Shown: one piece after another, positions 6,081-15,283 of the stretch
How the letters are laid out: each line of letters starts with the position of its first letter
Numbering within the stretch: position 1 is the first letter of the stretch
NCBI GenBank assembly: GCA_945902075.1
Contig: CAMDMA010000028.1
Span: 1-45,626, forward strand
Origin: Candidatus Kuenenia stuttgartensis
Lineage (GTDB): Bacteria > Planctomycetota > Phycisphaerae > Phycisphaerales > SM1A02
Direction: 5' to 3'
DNA length: 45,626 nucleotides
The notes under the pieces: model-generated
Told to the model about the DNA's origin: nothing
The model's database searches: none
Seen by the model: the letters and a program-made list of their open reading frames with translations, nothing else
Made by a program: the position numbers and the translations under genes

Positions 6081-8984
6081 TCAGGCGACGCCGACGGCTT
6101 CTGCATCGCGGTCGGAGAGCAACCCTCCATCCGAACGCTGTCGAACGCTGCCATCACGCTTCCAACTTCGCTCACAGCGTGGTTCGCCACGAAGATCCAC
6201 AATCTCAATCGCGCTTTGGTCGGCTGCCATGACAACACGCGACACGCCAAAGATGTCGGGCAGATCCTCAACGAACGGCTGCAAGTGATGGTGCGCCTCC
6301 GGAAGCATGACGCCGGCATCGAGTGGATTCTCAATACCGGAAGCCTTCGCGCGCTCAAGCGCCGCGTGCACCACCTCGCGCAAGGCAAGCACCTCCGTCC
6401 ACCGCGGGTGGCACGGCTGCACGAGCGTGCGATGACGCTCCAAATGCACGCACGCCGTCTCGTCGCGGGTGAGCGCGCGGAATGCCTCGTCCGCTGTGTG
6501 TGGCAAGAACGGAGCCAACATGCGACAGAGCGCATCGGCGGTGCGATACATCGCCGCTTGCGCCCGGCGACGGCGCACAGACCGCGCCGGATCGCAATAC
6601 AACCTGTCCTTGGTCGCGGCGCAATACACGCTCGACAGCGTCTCGTTACAGAGCGTGTAAATCGCTTGCTGCGCTTCGCGGAACGAGCACGCGACAATCG
6701 CGCGTCGCACCACCTCTTCAACACCAGCAACCTGCGCAAGCACCCACGCCTCAAGACTTGTGTCAGCAATTCCCTCGAGAATCGAATCCGTCTCCGATGC
6801 GTCGAAACCGTCAAGGTTCGAAAGCAAATACCGAATGGTGTTGCGAACCTTGCGGTAACTCTCGCCGGCGACCTTAAAGAACTCAAGATCAGCGCGAATG
6901 TCGTTTTCGTAGTCCGTTCCGGCAACCCACCAACGGCAGACATCGGCGCCAAACTCCTTGAGCAGCGCCTCGACATCGATGGTGTTCCCGATCGACTTCG
7001 ACATCTTGCGGCCTTCTTTGTCCACGATGAAGCCGTGGGTCACAAGTCGCTTGTACGGCGCGATGCCCGTTGCACCTAGTGCAGGAAGAAGCGACAACTG
7101 GAACCAACCGCGATGCTGATCGCTTCCCTCCAAGTAAAGCTCGCTCGGATAGCCGATGTTTCGGGCGCGGAGAACGGAGTTCCATGAACTTCCCGCCTCA
7201 AACCAGACATCAAAGATGTCGTGCAACTTCACCAGTGCCGTGATGTCGAACCCTGCCGGCGCGTGCGGATCGCCAGCGACGTCGTAGTGCGCGAGCAGCT
7301 CGGCCGGCGACTCCGTGAACCACGCGTCGCTGCCCTTCTCTGCAAAGCGCTTCGCAATGGCGCGCACCGACGCAGAGGTGAGAAAGGTCTTGCCATCGGC
7401 TCCACGAAACGCCGGAATTGGAAGGCCCCACGAACGCTGTCGCGAGATACACCAGTCGGGCCGCGACTCAAGCATTCCGCGCATGCGGTTGCGCCCCCAC
7501 TCAGGCGTGAATGCGACTTCCTTCTCAACCGCCTCGAGCGCGCGTGCGCGGAGCGTCTTGCCATCACGCTTCACCGGAACATCGACACCGATGAACCACT
7601 GCTCGGTCGCTCGGAAAATGACTGGCGTCTTCGACCGCCAGTCGTGTGGGTACGAGTGCATGAACTTGTGGTCGTAAAAGAGATGTCCGCTCGCACGCAA
7701 GTGCTCGGCGACCTCGGCATTGGCGGTCCAAATCGACTTCCCACGCAGCCACTCCGGCACGCTGTCGTCGTAGGTTCCATCCTCGCGCACTGGGCAATAC
7801 GCGGGAAGACCCTCGCGAAGCCCAGTGCGATAGTCGTCGGCGCCATGGCCAGGTGCGGTGTGCACAAGACCGGTTCCGTCTTCAAGTGTCACATAGTCGG
7901 CGGCGACAATCCGACCCTCTCGCGCACAAAACGGATGGCGATACGCGAGACCAACCAACTTGGCGCCATCAGTCTCTGCACGCACGAGAACCTTCTCCGC
8001 CCCCGCCTTTTTTGCGACTTTTTCGACAAGCTCGCTTGCCATGATCGTGGTGTTGCCGTCGATCTCGACGAGCGCGTAACGAAAGCGTTCATGCACCGCG
8101 ATGGCAAGGTTTGCCGGGAGCGTCCACGGAGTCGTCGTCCAAATCATGAAGCTTGGCGTCACATCAAGAAATCGCGACTCGTCGACTTCCGCGTCGGTGT
8201 CAGCCGCAGCGACTTCCGCGGGCGACTCCGTGATCAAGCCGAACGCAGCGGCGACTTTCGCGCGATCGGCGGCTTCAAAATCGACATAGACCGAGAGATC
8301 TTCGCGATCCTCGTATTCAAGCTCCGCCTCCGCGAGCGCAGTCTTGTTCGCAATCGACCAGTGCACAGGCTTCAACGCGCGCACGACAACACCTTGGTCA
8401 ACGAGGTCCGCAAAAACCTCAAGCGTCTTCGACTCGTAGCCTGGCATCAGCGTGTAATACGGATCCGCGTAATCAGCGATGGTCAGGAGTCGCTTCATCT
8501 GCTCTGCCTGAAGTCCGATGAACTTCGTGGCCGCAGCAGCGCACTCGCGCCGAATCGCCATGTGACGCTGCTCGGGCGCGAGCGTGTCGAGCTTTGCTGT
8601 CTTCCCCTTCTCGTGCAGTTCGGTCATGACCTTGTGTTCGATGGGAAGCCCGTGGGTATCCCAACCCGGCACAAAGCGCACACGACGGCCTTCCATGAGC
8701 GCGCCGCGTACAACGAAATCCTTGAGGACTTTGTTGAGCATGTGGCCCATGTGGATCGGACCATTTGCATAGGGCGGGCCATCGTGAAAGACGAATGGTT
8801 CGGCGGCTTCGCGGGCAACCTGCAGCCGACCGAAGAGGTGCGAATCCTCCCAGCGCTTCATCGACTGAGGCTCGGCCTGAATCAAGTTCGCCTTCATCGC
8901 GAACGCGGTCTTCGGCAAATGAAGCGAATCCTTGTAGGTCGGCTTGGCGCTGGGATTGGTGGAGTCGGACTTCGGTTCGGACAT
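6081..8984 (-). CDS. ileS: Isoleucyl-tRNA synthetase
   Basis: This 967-residue class I synthetase charges tRNA-Ile and edits mischarged valine. The HIGH motif is H78-M-G-H81 within PYANGPIHMGHMLNK; KMSKSIGN is present in the C-terminal part of the catalytic core. The large CP1 editing insert and anticodon-binding domain are in place and the length is normal. The extreme C-terminus retains the outline of the usual zinc knuckle, but it is degenerate: CERSW (Cys937) stands where the family has C-x-x-C-W, and the second pair reads LSDRDAEAV instead of LCxRCxxAV. The start ATG at 8984 precedes SEPKSDSTN; the frame is open further upstream without homology. It is divergent from the methyltransferase gene. 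Confidence 0.96.
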   Translation of the reverse strand: MSEPKSDSTNPSAKPTYKDSLHLPKTAFAMKANLIQAEPQSMKRWEDSHLFGRLQVAREAAEPFVFHDGPPYANGPIHMGHMLNKVLKDFVVRGALMEGRRVRFVPGWDTHGLPIEHKVMTELHEKGKTAKLDTLAPEQRHMAIRRECAAAATKFIGLQAEQMKRLLTIADYADPYYTLMPGYESKTLEVFADLVDQGVVVRALKPVHWSIANKTALAEAELEYEDREDLSVYVDFEAADRAKVAAAFGLITESPAEVAAADTDAEVDESRFLDVTPSFMIWTTTPWTLPANLAIAVHERFRYALVEIDGNTTIMASELVEKVAKKAGAEKVLVRAETDGAKLVGLAYRHPFCAREGRIVAADYVTLEDGTGLVHTAPGHGADDYRTGLREGLPAYCPVREDGTYDDSVPEWLRGKSIWTANAEVAEHLRASGHLFYDHKFMHSYPHDWRSKTPVIFRATEQWFIGVDVPVKRDGKTLRARALEAVEKEVAFTPEWGRNRMRGMLESRPDWCISRQRSWGLPIPAFRGADGKTFLTSASVRAIAKRFAEKGSDAWFTESPAELLAHYDVAGDPHAPAGFDITALVKLHDIFDVWFEAGSSWNSVLRARNIGYPSELYLEGSDQHRGWFQLSLLPALGATGIAPYKRLVTHGFIVDKEGRKMSKSIGNTIDVEALLKEFGADVCRWWVAGTDYENDIRADLEFFKVAGESYRKVRNTIRYLLSNLDGFDASETDSILEGIADTSLEAWVLAQVAGVEEVVRRAIVACSFREAQQAIYTLCNETLSSVYCAATKDRLYCDPARSVRRRRAQAAMYRTADALCRMLAPFLPHTADEAFRALTRDETACVHLERHRTLVQPCHPRWTEVLALREVVHAALERAKASGIENPLDAGVMLPEAHHHLQPFVEDLPDIFGVSRVVMAADQSAIEIVDLRGEPRCERSWKRDGSVRQRSDGGLLSDRDAEAVGVA

Positions 8985-9097
8985 GGCTGATTCCTGCTGG
9001 CCGCTCGGGCCGCGTTGAAGGTGAGGCGAAAGGATACAACGCCACACAATCCGACGAGAAGTGGAGCGATTGCTTCGATTCCGCCGATTTCGCAGCC

Positions 9098-10402
9098 ATG
9101 CACGCAGCGCACGATCTCACCACGCCGAGCAGATTCTTTGAGTTTGAAATGCTGGCGTCGGGTCGGGTTTTGGTGCGCGATCAAGCGGTTTCTGCTGCCG
9201 ATGCGCGTGCGACCGGAGGAATCCTTGAGGATGCGTTCGCGAGACATGCACATCTTGCTGTTGCGTGCGCGAAGCGCGTCACAGGTGCGCAGATCGCGGC
9301 ACATGGGGTTTTTGTCCTCCATCCAAAGGGATTCGTGCGTCACGGTCGCGGTGCACCGAAAGATGCGGAGCGGTTCGACGTCGAGGTGGACGCTGTCGAC
9401 CACGGCGTGGCCGTCATCGACGGCGCGGTATTCGCAGCGGTGCGCGGCGAAGCGTTGCTCGACCCATTCGTCGGTTTCGGCACGCTCGCACTTCTCGCGA
9501 TTTCCCTCGAAAGCCGTCGGCGTGGTCTCGGGCGGGTGGTGGCCTGCGCGGCTGCGGTCGTTGAGGAAGCGCCCGACACGGCGGAGCGGTTTGAGCGCGA
9601 GGGCTTTGGCTCCGCCGTCGCCGCAGCACACCTCCGCGCACACCTCGGCTTCAATGCAGAATGCTGCGATCTTGACGAGATTTCGAACAACGCAACACGA
9701 AGCGCGCTCCGTTGGAACGCACCGATCTGGGGCGCGGCGGTCGGATTCGAAAAATACGTCGACCGTGGTGCATATCACTGGGAGCTTTATCGCACACACG
9801 ACGCGTATCGACGCCGCGCCGACACGCTCATCTCGTTTCTTCGCGCGAATTTGCCATCGATTCACGCAGTGACTTCGGGTCAGACACCTCAGGCGAGTGG
9901 CGAACTGCCGATCCTTGATATCGGTGCTGGTGACGCGCTCTTCGCTGGACTTCTCGCGCGACACGGCCTCCATGTCCTTGCGGTCGATGCCGAAGCCGAA
10001 GCCATCGCGATCGCCGACGCCGCAATCGCGCGCGAGTCGCTTTCCGATACTGTCACTTGTCTTCAGGGAACTGCGGAAAATCTACCGGTTCCAAGCGATT
10101 CCTGCCGCGCGGCCCTCTTACTTGATGTGATCGAGCACCTCCGAAATCCGTGCCGTGCGCTGGCGGAAATACGCCGCGTTCTCGCGCCGGATGGCGTGCT
10201 CCTTGTCGCGACGCCCTCGTGGAGATACGGCCATCGCAACGATCCGATCTACCACCTCGATGAATATCGAGAAGACGAACTTTCGCGACAACTGCGCGCG
10301 TGTGGCTTTCATGTGACTCATAGCGCGCGCATCAAAGGCGTCTATGACGACTTGGTTGTGCTTGCACGCCGTACGCCCGTTACGGATGCTCGCCAGGCTT
10401 GA
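9098..10402 (+). CDS. Two-domain protein: GNAT-like N-terminal region plus SAM methyltransferase
   Basis: The C-terminal half of this 434-residue protein is a class I SAM-dependent methyltransferase of the Methyltransf_11 type: motif I LPILDIGAGDALFAGLLARH, acidic strand-2 end LAVDAEAEA, then AALLLDVIEHLRNPCRALAE and RVLAPDGVLLVATPSW. The N-terminal ~230 residues are not a family I recognise with certainty. A stretch with LALLAISLESRRRGLGRVV followed by ERFEREGFG has the spacing of a GNAT acetyl-CoA motif A and the conserved aromatic-x-x-x-GF end, so a degenerate acetyltransferase domain is possible. The substrate is unknown. The start ATG at 9098 lies in the 113-bp gap after the divergent ileS; its 3' end overlaps the small minus-strand gene by 23 bp. 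Confidence 0.8.
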   Translation: MHAAHDLTTPSRFFEFEMLASGRVLVRDQAVSAADARATGGILEDAFARHAHLAVACAKRVTGAQIAAHGVFVLHPKGFVRHGRGAPKDAERFDVEVDAVDHGVAVIDGAVFAAVRGEALLDPFVGFGTLALLAISLESRRRGLGRVVACAAAVVEEAPDTAERFEREGFGSAVAAAHLRAHLGFNAECCDLDEISNNATRSALRWNAPIWGAAVGFEKYVDRGAYHWELYRTHDAYRRRADTLISFLRANLPSIHAVTSGQTPQASGELPILDIGAGDALFAGLLARHGLHVLAVDAEAEAIAIADAAIARESLSDTVTCLQGTAENLPVPSDSCRAALLLDVIEHLRNPCRALAEIRRVLAPDGVLLVATPSWRYGHRNDPIYHLDEYREDELSRQLRACGFHVTHSARIKGVYDDLVVLARRTPVTDARQA

Positions 10403-10559
10403 CGACTTCGTCGAGGTACTTCTGAAACTCACCCATCTTGTACGACAGAAAGCACAGTGCATGATGGACCGCGAAGTACTCGGGGTCGGTCATGTCTTTG
10501 TCCATGTCGGCGCGTTGGCGATTCAGTTCAGCGATGACGACTTCGGCTTTGATCTTCAT
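10380..10559 (-). CDS. Small hypothetical protein (59 aa)
   Basis: A short frame reads MKIKAEVVIAELNRQRADMD, continues with DPEYFAVHHALCFLSYKMGE and ends in a charged tail. It is helical, charged and has a normal amino-acid balance, unlike the antisense frames. It begins 14 bp after the stop of the ZIP transporter on the same strand, so it is probably translated from the same transcript, and its end overlaps the convergent methyltransferase. No family is recognised. It contains four histidines and one cysteine but no obvious metal motif. Confidence 0.6.
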   Translation of the reverse strand: MKIKAEVVIAELNRQRADMDKDMTDPEYFAVHHALCFLSYKMGEFQKYLDEVVKPGEHP

Positions 10560-10573
10560 GGGAAGTTGCTCGC

Positions 10574-11686
10574 TTAGTGTTTGTGGTTCGGATCCGAATG
10601 ATCATGCGCGTCTGTCGGCATGGGCTCCGAGGTTTCCGCGTGATCGTGCGCGTGATCGTGAGCGTGATCATGAGCGTGATCATGAGCGTGATCATGAGAC
10701 TGAGCCACGCTTGACTCAATACGCGCGATACCGCCGGCGACGCCAAGCCCAAGTAAGAGCGACGCAGAAAGCGCGACGCGATCGTGCCGATGAAACTGGA
10801 GTTCCGGCAGGAGGTCACTGGTTGCAATGCAAAGGAAAGTGCCTGCGCTAAACGCCAGTGCGAGCGGAAGTACCTGCGCCCCATCCTTAGAAACACCAAA
10901 CCAAAGCGCGGCCGCACCCACAGGTACAACAAGCGCAAAGAGAAGGTTTACCGCATGGGCAAACGCCTGCGGACGACCCGCCGCGCGCACGAGCGTTGTA
11001 ACGGTCAATCCATCGAACGGCTTGTGCAGCATGATCACAACGAAGGTCGAGAGTCCAGCAATCGCACCGCCGGCGCCGTGCGATTCGCCTGCAAGCACTG
11101 CAGCGGCAAGCGCAACGCCCTCTAACACGCTGTGCAGCGTGAGTCCAATCGTCGCGCCAATCCAACCAAGTTCCGTCACGCTGCGCCCGTCACGCCGCTT
11201 CGAACTCGCACCGTGCTTCGCATGCTTTTGGTTCGCCTTCGGTGTGGCATCCTTCGCGTGTGCGTCGCAGCCGTCATCACAGCAGTCATGGTGCCCCGCC
11301 TGTTCAGGCGTCTCATGCTGGTGAAAGTGGAAGAAGCGCTCAAGCAAAAACATCACGACGAAACCGAGCACCGTCGCAAGCATGATGCCGTCGAGCGAAC
11401 CGTGCAGCATTCCGTGTGAGAGCCCGGCTTCCGAATCGCCACCCGACTCGAGCGCGAGAATAATCGCGTGCGGTAGAAGATGCAGAACACCAACGCCGAG
11501 CATCGTTCCGGCGACGAAACTCAGCGCGAGTTGGAGCCGCCGATGCCCGAGTTTGAAGGACGCCGCGAAGCCACCGCCTACGAGTGAGGCGACACCGACA
11601 GCAGCGCAGTAGACCGTAAGTTGAAGGGTCGGCGAGAGCCGCCCGTCCGCGGCCGCATCGACCGCAATCAGAGCCAGAATTTCCAT
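10574..11686 (-). CDS. ZIP-family divalent metal transporter with His-rich tail
   Basis: This 370-residue inner-membrane protein has about eight membrane helices. The ZIP metal site motifs HSVLEGVALAAAV and VIMLHKPFDGL, and an earlier helix VLHLLPHAIILALE, are visible. A histidine-rich cytoplasmic-type loop (HFHQHETPEQAGHHDCCDD) separates the two helix groups. The C-terminus carries an unusual tail of repeated HDHA units encoded by a 12-bp tandem repeat. ZIP proteins import zinc, iron or related metals into the cytosol, and His-rich loops are thought to sense or sequester the metal. The start is the ATG before EILALIAVDAAADG. The substrate cannot be decided from sequence. A 59-residue protein follows in the same operon. 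Confidence 0.9.
   Translation of the reverse strand: MEILALIAVDAAADGRLSPTLQLTVYCAAVGVASLVGGGFAASFKLGHRRLQLALSFVAGTMLGVGVLHLLPHAIILALESGGDSEAGLSHGMLHGSLDGIMLATVLGFVVMFLLERFFHFHQHETPEQAGHHDCCDDGCDAHAKDATPKANQKHAKHGASSKRRDGRSVTELGWIGATIGLTLHSVLEGVALAAAVLAGESHGAGGAIAGLSTFVVIMLHKPFDGLTVTTLVRAAGRPQAFAHAVNLLFALVVPVGAAALWFGVSKDGAQVLPLALAFSAGTFLCIATSDLLPELQFHRHDRVALSASLLLGLGVAGGIARIESSVAQSHDHAHDHAHDHAHDHAHDHAETSEPMPTDAHDHSDPNHKH
10640..10699. repeat. 12-bp tandem repeat encoding (HDHA)n
   Basis: Five head-to-tail copies of GTGATC(A/G)TG(A/C)G(C/A), the last three nearly identical, lie inside the ZIP transporter gene. They encode alternating His-Asp-His-Ala in its C-terminal tail. Copy number is likely to vary between strains by slippage. 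Confidence 0.9.
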
Positions 11687-11743
11687 AGGGAGGTGAAGGA
11701 TACAGGACGACCCGCCCCCACGGACTTCCGCTCAGCAAACGTG

Positions 11744-11772
11744 TTGGCACCGAGGCGAGACCTTGGTACACT
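11744..11772 (+). promoter_or_regulatory. Promoter of tRNA-Ala
   Basis: TTGGCA (11744-11749), a 17-bp spacer and TACACT (11767-11772) give a sigma-70-like promoter. The expected start lies about 8 bases before the mature 5' end of the tRNA. Confidence 0.6.
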
Positions 11773-11786
11773 TTCGTCCCTCCCAT

Positions 11787-11859
11787 GGGGTGGTAGCTCA
11801 ATTGGGAGAGCGCCTCGGTCGCATCGAGGAGGTTGTGAGTTCGATCCTCATCCACTCCA
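11787..11859 (+). tRNA. tRNA-Ala (anticodon CGC)
   Basis: A 73-nt cloverleaf reads with acceptor GGGGTGG/CCACTCC, D-arm GCTC/GAGC, anticodon stem CCTCG/CGAGG, loop GTCGCAT giving anticodon CGC, and T-arm GTGAG/CTCAT with TTCGATC. Position 3 pairs with 70 as G-U, the alanine identity element, and the discriminator is A73. The CCA end is not encoded. Unusual points are G32 and U38 in the anticodon loop. It reads GCG codons. Confidence 0.95.
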
Positions 11860-11867
11860 CTCTGAAA

Positions 11868-11923
11868 CACAAGGCCCGCCGGGCCCGGCCACTCGGCCAA
11901 GTCCCGCGGGTCTTGTGGTTTTT
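11868..11923 (+). terminator. Rho-independent terminator after tRNA-Ala
   Basis: A 12-bp stem pairs CACAAGGCCCGC (11868-11879) with GCGGGTCTTGTG (11906-11917), including one G-U pair. It is followed by GTTTTT (11918-11923). It ends the tRNA transcript just before mutS. Confidence 0.85.
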
Positions 11924-12003
11924 GCGTGGGGCACCCACAACCGCCACCGATGCCGACGCGCGGATTCCCGCAGTGCACCCCCGCTTTCCCGTACGCTCAC
12001 CGT

Positions 12004-14688
12004 GTGGCCTCCGCCGTTCCCACCTCCGATGCCCGCGACCTGAGTTGGGTTGACCCGACGAAGAACCCGCACTTCGCAACGCCCGCGATGCGCCAGTACG
12101 CGCGCTTCAAGCAGGCGCATCCGGACTGCATCCTGTTTTTCCGGATGGGCGACTTCTACGAGATGTTCGACCGCGACGCAGTGCTCGCGCACAAGTTGCT
12201 TTCGATCACGCTGACCGAACGCACGAAAGGCCTGCCGATGGCAGGAGTGCCATTTCATGCGGCGGAAAACTACATCCGGCGGCTAGTCGCCATGGGTCAT
12301 CGCGTTGCGGTGTGCGAACAAACGCAAGATCCAAAGGATGCCAAGGGCGTGGTCGAACGCGCGGTGACTCGCGTCCTGACACCGGGGACGCTTGTCGACG
12401 AAACGCTGCTCGAAGCTGGCAGCGCGAATCGGGTCGCCGCGGTCACGATCGACGGAGTCCGCGCGGCGATCGCTGCGATCGAGGTGTCGACTGGCGCGTT
12501 TACCGTGCTCGAATGCCCCGTCGCATTACTTGCCGACGAACTCGCGCGGATCGCGCCGAGCGAACTCGTCCACGCAGAGGAGCGCGACGGCAGCGTGCAT
12601 CCAGAATTTGCGAAACTTGCGGCGCGCGGACTCGTGCTGACCGCACGCGCGGGCTGGTATTTCCGCGCGCAGGATGCTTTCGACGCACTGACTGCGCAAT
12701 TCGCCGTTCAATCGCTCGAGGGCTACGGATTCGTTCGCGACGATCCTGCGATCGGCGCGGCGGGTGCCATTCTGCGCTACGCACTTGAGACACAGGCAAC
12801 CGACCGAGCGGATGGGCGCATTCCGCACCTCGCGCCGCCGCGACGTATCGCGCGTGGTTCGTTTCTCGCCGTCGACGCGACAACGCTTCGCGCACTCGAA
12901 CTCGAACGCACGCTGCGGACAGGCGCGAGCGAAGGAAGCCTGCTCTCGATTTTCGACGCGACGGCAACGCCGATGGGCCGCCGTCTCGTGCGCGACTGGC
13001 TCTGCTACCCCCTCGCGCAGAAAACTGCGATTGACGCCCGACTTTCCCGCGTCGCTGCATTCGTCAGTGATGAGCGCCTCGCAAGTGCCGCAATCGGCCA
13101 CCTTGCTTCGATGCAGGATGTCGCCCGCATCGCTGGCCGTGCCGCGCTTGGCCGCGCCACTCCACGCGACTTTCTTGCACTTGCTCGTTCGCTCAACGCC
13201 ATCGGTCCACTCGCGACCACACTCGCGCCGCACGCACCCTTCGCCTTTGATTGTGCGGAACTCGCGCGCATCGCACCGCTGCTCGAACCACTCGCGATCC
13301 GCCTCACCAATGCCATCCGCTCCGACGCACCCACGCATCTTCGCGAGGGTGGAGTTTTTGCCGAAGGCTTTGACCTCGAACTCGATGAAACCAAGCTGCT
13401 CCAGCGCGACTCCAGTGCGTGGCTCGCGCGATATCAGGACGAGCTCATCGCCTCCAGCGGTATCGCTTCGCTCAAAGTCGGCTTCAACAGTGTCTTCGGG
13501 TACTACATTGAACTTTCAGCTGTAAACGCCGCGAAAGCACCTGCTGCGTTCACGCGCAAGCAGACGCTCCGAAATGCCGAACGCTACATCACTCCAGAAC
13601 TGAAAGAGTTTGAAGAGAAAGTCCTCCGCGCCGACGCGCGCGCGATCGAGCGTGAGAAAGAACTTTGGTCGCGACTCTGCGTGGAAGTTGCAGCCAACAT
13701 CGCTGCGATCGTTGCCTTTGGCGAACGTGCCGCAGAACTCGACGCGCTCTCCTGCCTCGCCGCCGTCGCCCGACGCCAGCATTGGGAACGGCCAGAAATC
13801 ACGACAAACGCTGGGATCTTTATCGAAGGCGGGCGGCACCCAGTACTTGATCGCACGCTTGCATCGACTTTCGTTCCAAACGACACCGCGCTCGGCAGCA
13901 ATGCAACGCTCGCGCTCATCACTGGCCCAAACATGGCCGGAAAAAGTACCTACATTCGTCAGGTCGCACTGATCGCACTACTTGCTCATGTTGGTTCGTT
14001 CGTTCCGGCGGCGCGCGCGCAAATCGGCATCCTCGACGCGATCCTCACCCGCATTGGCAGCGCGGACGAAATCCACACCGGGCAATCAACCTTCATGGTC
14101 GAGATGACCGAGACGGCGAACATTCTCCATCACGCAACGGAGCGGAGCCTCGTTGTTCTTGATGAAATCGGCCGCGGAACAAGCACCCTTGACGGCCTAA
14201 GCCTGGCGTGGGCAATCGCTGAAACACTCGCGTCACGCCGCGCGTGCACGCTCTTTGCAACGCACTATCACGAACTCACGCAACTCGCTGAGACACTTCC
14301 CGAGGTGACCAATCTCCACGTGTCCGTGCGTGAATGGAATGACGAGGTCGTCTTTCTCCACCGCATCGTGCCGGGCCGGACCGATCGCAGTTACGGCATT
14401 CACGTGGCACGACTCGCAGGGCTGCCACCCACCACCATCGCGCGCGCGAAGGAAGTGCTCGAACTGCTCGGAAAAGTCGAAGTTGCCAATGCACTCGCCG
14501 GTCGGGTTGAGGAGATCATCGCAACCACGCCGGCGCGCGCGTCATCAGAGAAACAACTCTCGCTGTTCACCGAGTTTGTTGAGCATCCGGTGGTTGCCGA
14601 ACTGCGTCAGGTCGATCTCCATGCACTGACGCCGCTCGCGGCATTCGACCTGCTGCGAGCTTTGACCGAGCGCGCGCAGAAGGCGTAA
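12004..14688 (+). CDS. mutS: DNA mismatch repair ATPase MutS
   Basis: MutS recognises base mismatches and small loops and recruits the repair machinery. The mismatch-binding domain keeps the Phe-x-Glu wedge in LFFRMGDFYEMF. The lever and clamp domains follow. The ATPase has Walker A GPNMAGKSTYIRQ, the signature region STFMVEMTETANIL, Walker B VVLDEIGRGTSTLDG and the H-loop ATHYHELTQL. With the proposed GTG start at 12004 (VASAVPTSD...) it is 894 residues, close to the family norm. In-frame ATGs at 11926 and 11950 would put the start right behind the tRNA terminator and add a proline-rich stretch with no homology, so they are less likely. No mutL is nearby. It ends 25 bp from the convergent thioredoxin-like gene. 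Confidence 0.96.
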   Translation: MASAVPTSDARDLSWVDPTKNPHFATPAMRQYARFKQAHPDCILFFRMGDFYEMFDRDAVLAHKLLSITLTERTKGLPMAGVPFHAAENYIRRLVAMGHRVAVCEQTQDPKDAKGVVERAVTRVLTPGTLVDETLLEAGSANRVAAVTIDGVRAAIAAIEVSTGAFTVLECPVALLADELARIAPSELVHAEERDGSVHPEFAKLAARGLVLTARAGWYFRAQDAFDALTAQFAVQSLEGYGFVRDDPAIGAAGAILRYALETQATDRADGRIPHLAPPRRIARGSFLAVDATTLRALELERTLRTGASEGSLLSIFDATATPMGRRLVRDWLCYPLAQKTAIDARLSRVAAFVSDERLASAAIGHLASMQDVARIAGRAALGRATPRDFLALARSLNAIGPLATTLAPHAPFAFDCAELARIAPLLEPLAIRLTNAIRSDAPTHLREGGVFAEGFDLELDETKLLQRDSSAWLARYQDELIASSGIASLKVGFNSVFGYYIELSAVNAAKAPAAFTRKQTLRNAERYITPELKEFEEKVLRADARAIEREKELWSRLCVEVAANIAAIVAFGERAAELDALSCLAAVARRQHWERPEITTNAGIFIEGGRHPVLDRTLASTFVPNDTALGSNATLALITGPNMAGKSTYIRQVALIALLAHVGSFVPAARAQIGILDAILTRIGSADEIHTGQSTFMVEMTETANILHHATERSLVVLDEIGRGTSTLDGLSLAWAIAETLASRRACTLFATHYHELTQLAETLPEVTNLHVSVREWNDEVVFLHRIVPGRTDRSYGIHVARLAGLPPTTIARAKEVLELLGKVEVANALAGRVEEIIATTPARASSEKQLSLFTEFVEHPVVAELRQVDLHALTPLAAFDLLRALTERAQKA

Positions 14689-14713
14689 TCGCGGCGGAAA
14701 GCGCTCGAAACCA

Positions 14714-15283
14714 TTAGTCTCCGTGCTGCTGCCGGAGGCGCGGCGAAAGTCGGAGCATCCACTGCACTCGCTCGAATTCGTCGAGCCATTCCTGCAACAC
14801 CGCCGCACTCTCATCGTGAGGAATCTCCGCCCAAGGAAGTTCACACGAAGCACCGAGTTGCCTCCGCGCAAGTCCGCGATATCGCGAGAGCGTGCGGTCG
14901 CCGAGAATCGCACAGGTTTCAAAATCTTCCGCCGCGAATACCACGACCGGCACACGCCCACCGCCGCAGATCGTGAGGCTCCGCGTGAACTCTGCCTCCG
15001 CATCACGATCGACCCAGCGAAGATCAATGCGTGGATTCGCCTCAGCGATGCGCGCAAGAAGCGGCCCCTGCTGCACGCAGTCACCGCACCAAATCCCGCT
15101 CACCACGAGTACGCGCATTTGCCGGGTAAAACCTGCGATTTCCTCACGCTGCACTGTAGTGAGGGACGTACGGGCGTGGACCGTGTTCCAACCTCCGGCA
15201 CGGGAGGAATCGCTCTCGAGATAGCGTTCATACGAAACGGCGCGGGCAAAGATTGCTTCCAATGAGCTGCGATCGATCATCAT
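14714..15283 (-). CDS. Thioredoxin-like protein (Thioredoxin_9 type)
   Basis: This 189-residue protein has a helical N-terminus followed by a thioredoxin fold with the active-site sequence VVSGIWCGDCVQQGPLLARI. The W-C-G-D-C active site and the following IDLRWVDRDAEAEF and RVPVVVFAAEDFE (cis-Pro loop) are typical of the small bacterial Thioredoxin_9 family. Members act as cytosolic disulfide reductases of unknown target. There is no signal peptide. The ATG at 15283 is used (a second ATG lies at 15280); the frame extends upstream over the divergent VWA gene without homology. Confidence 0.8.
   Translation of the reverse strand: MMIDRSSLEAIFARAVSYERYLESDSSRAGGWNTVHARTSLTTVQREEIAGFTRQMRVLVVSGIWCGDCVQQGPLLARIAEANPRIDLRWVDRDAEAEFTRSLTICGGGRVPVVVFAAEDFETCAILGDRTLSRYRGLARRQLGASCELPWAEIPHDESAAVLQEWLDEFERVQWMLRLSPRLRQQHGD

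Noticed and set aside
7221-8990. 589-residue plus-strand frame
   Set aside because: Arg/His-rich antisense of ileS caused by high GC codon bias; no recognisable domain.
10344-10577. 77-residue plus-strand frame
   Set aside because: Antisense to the better supported 59-residue minus-strand gene and the end of the methyltransferase.
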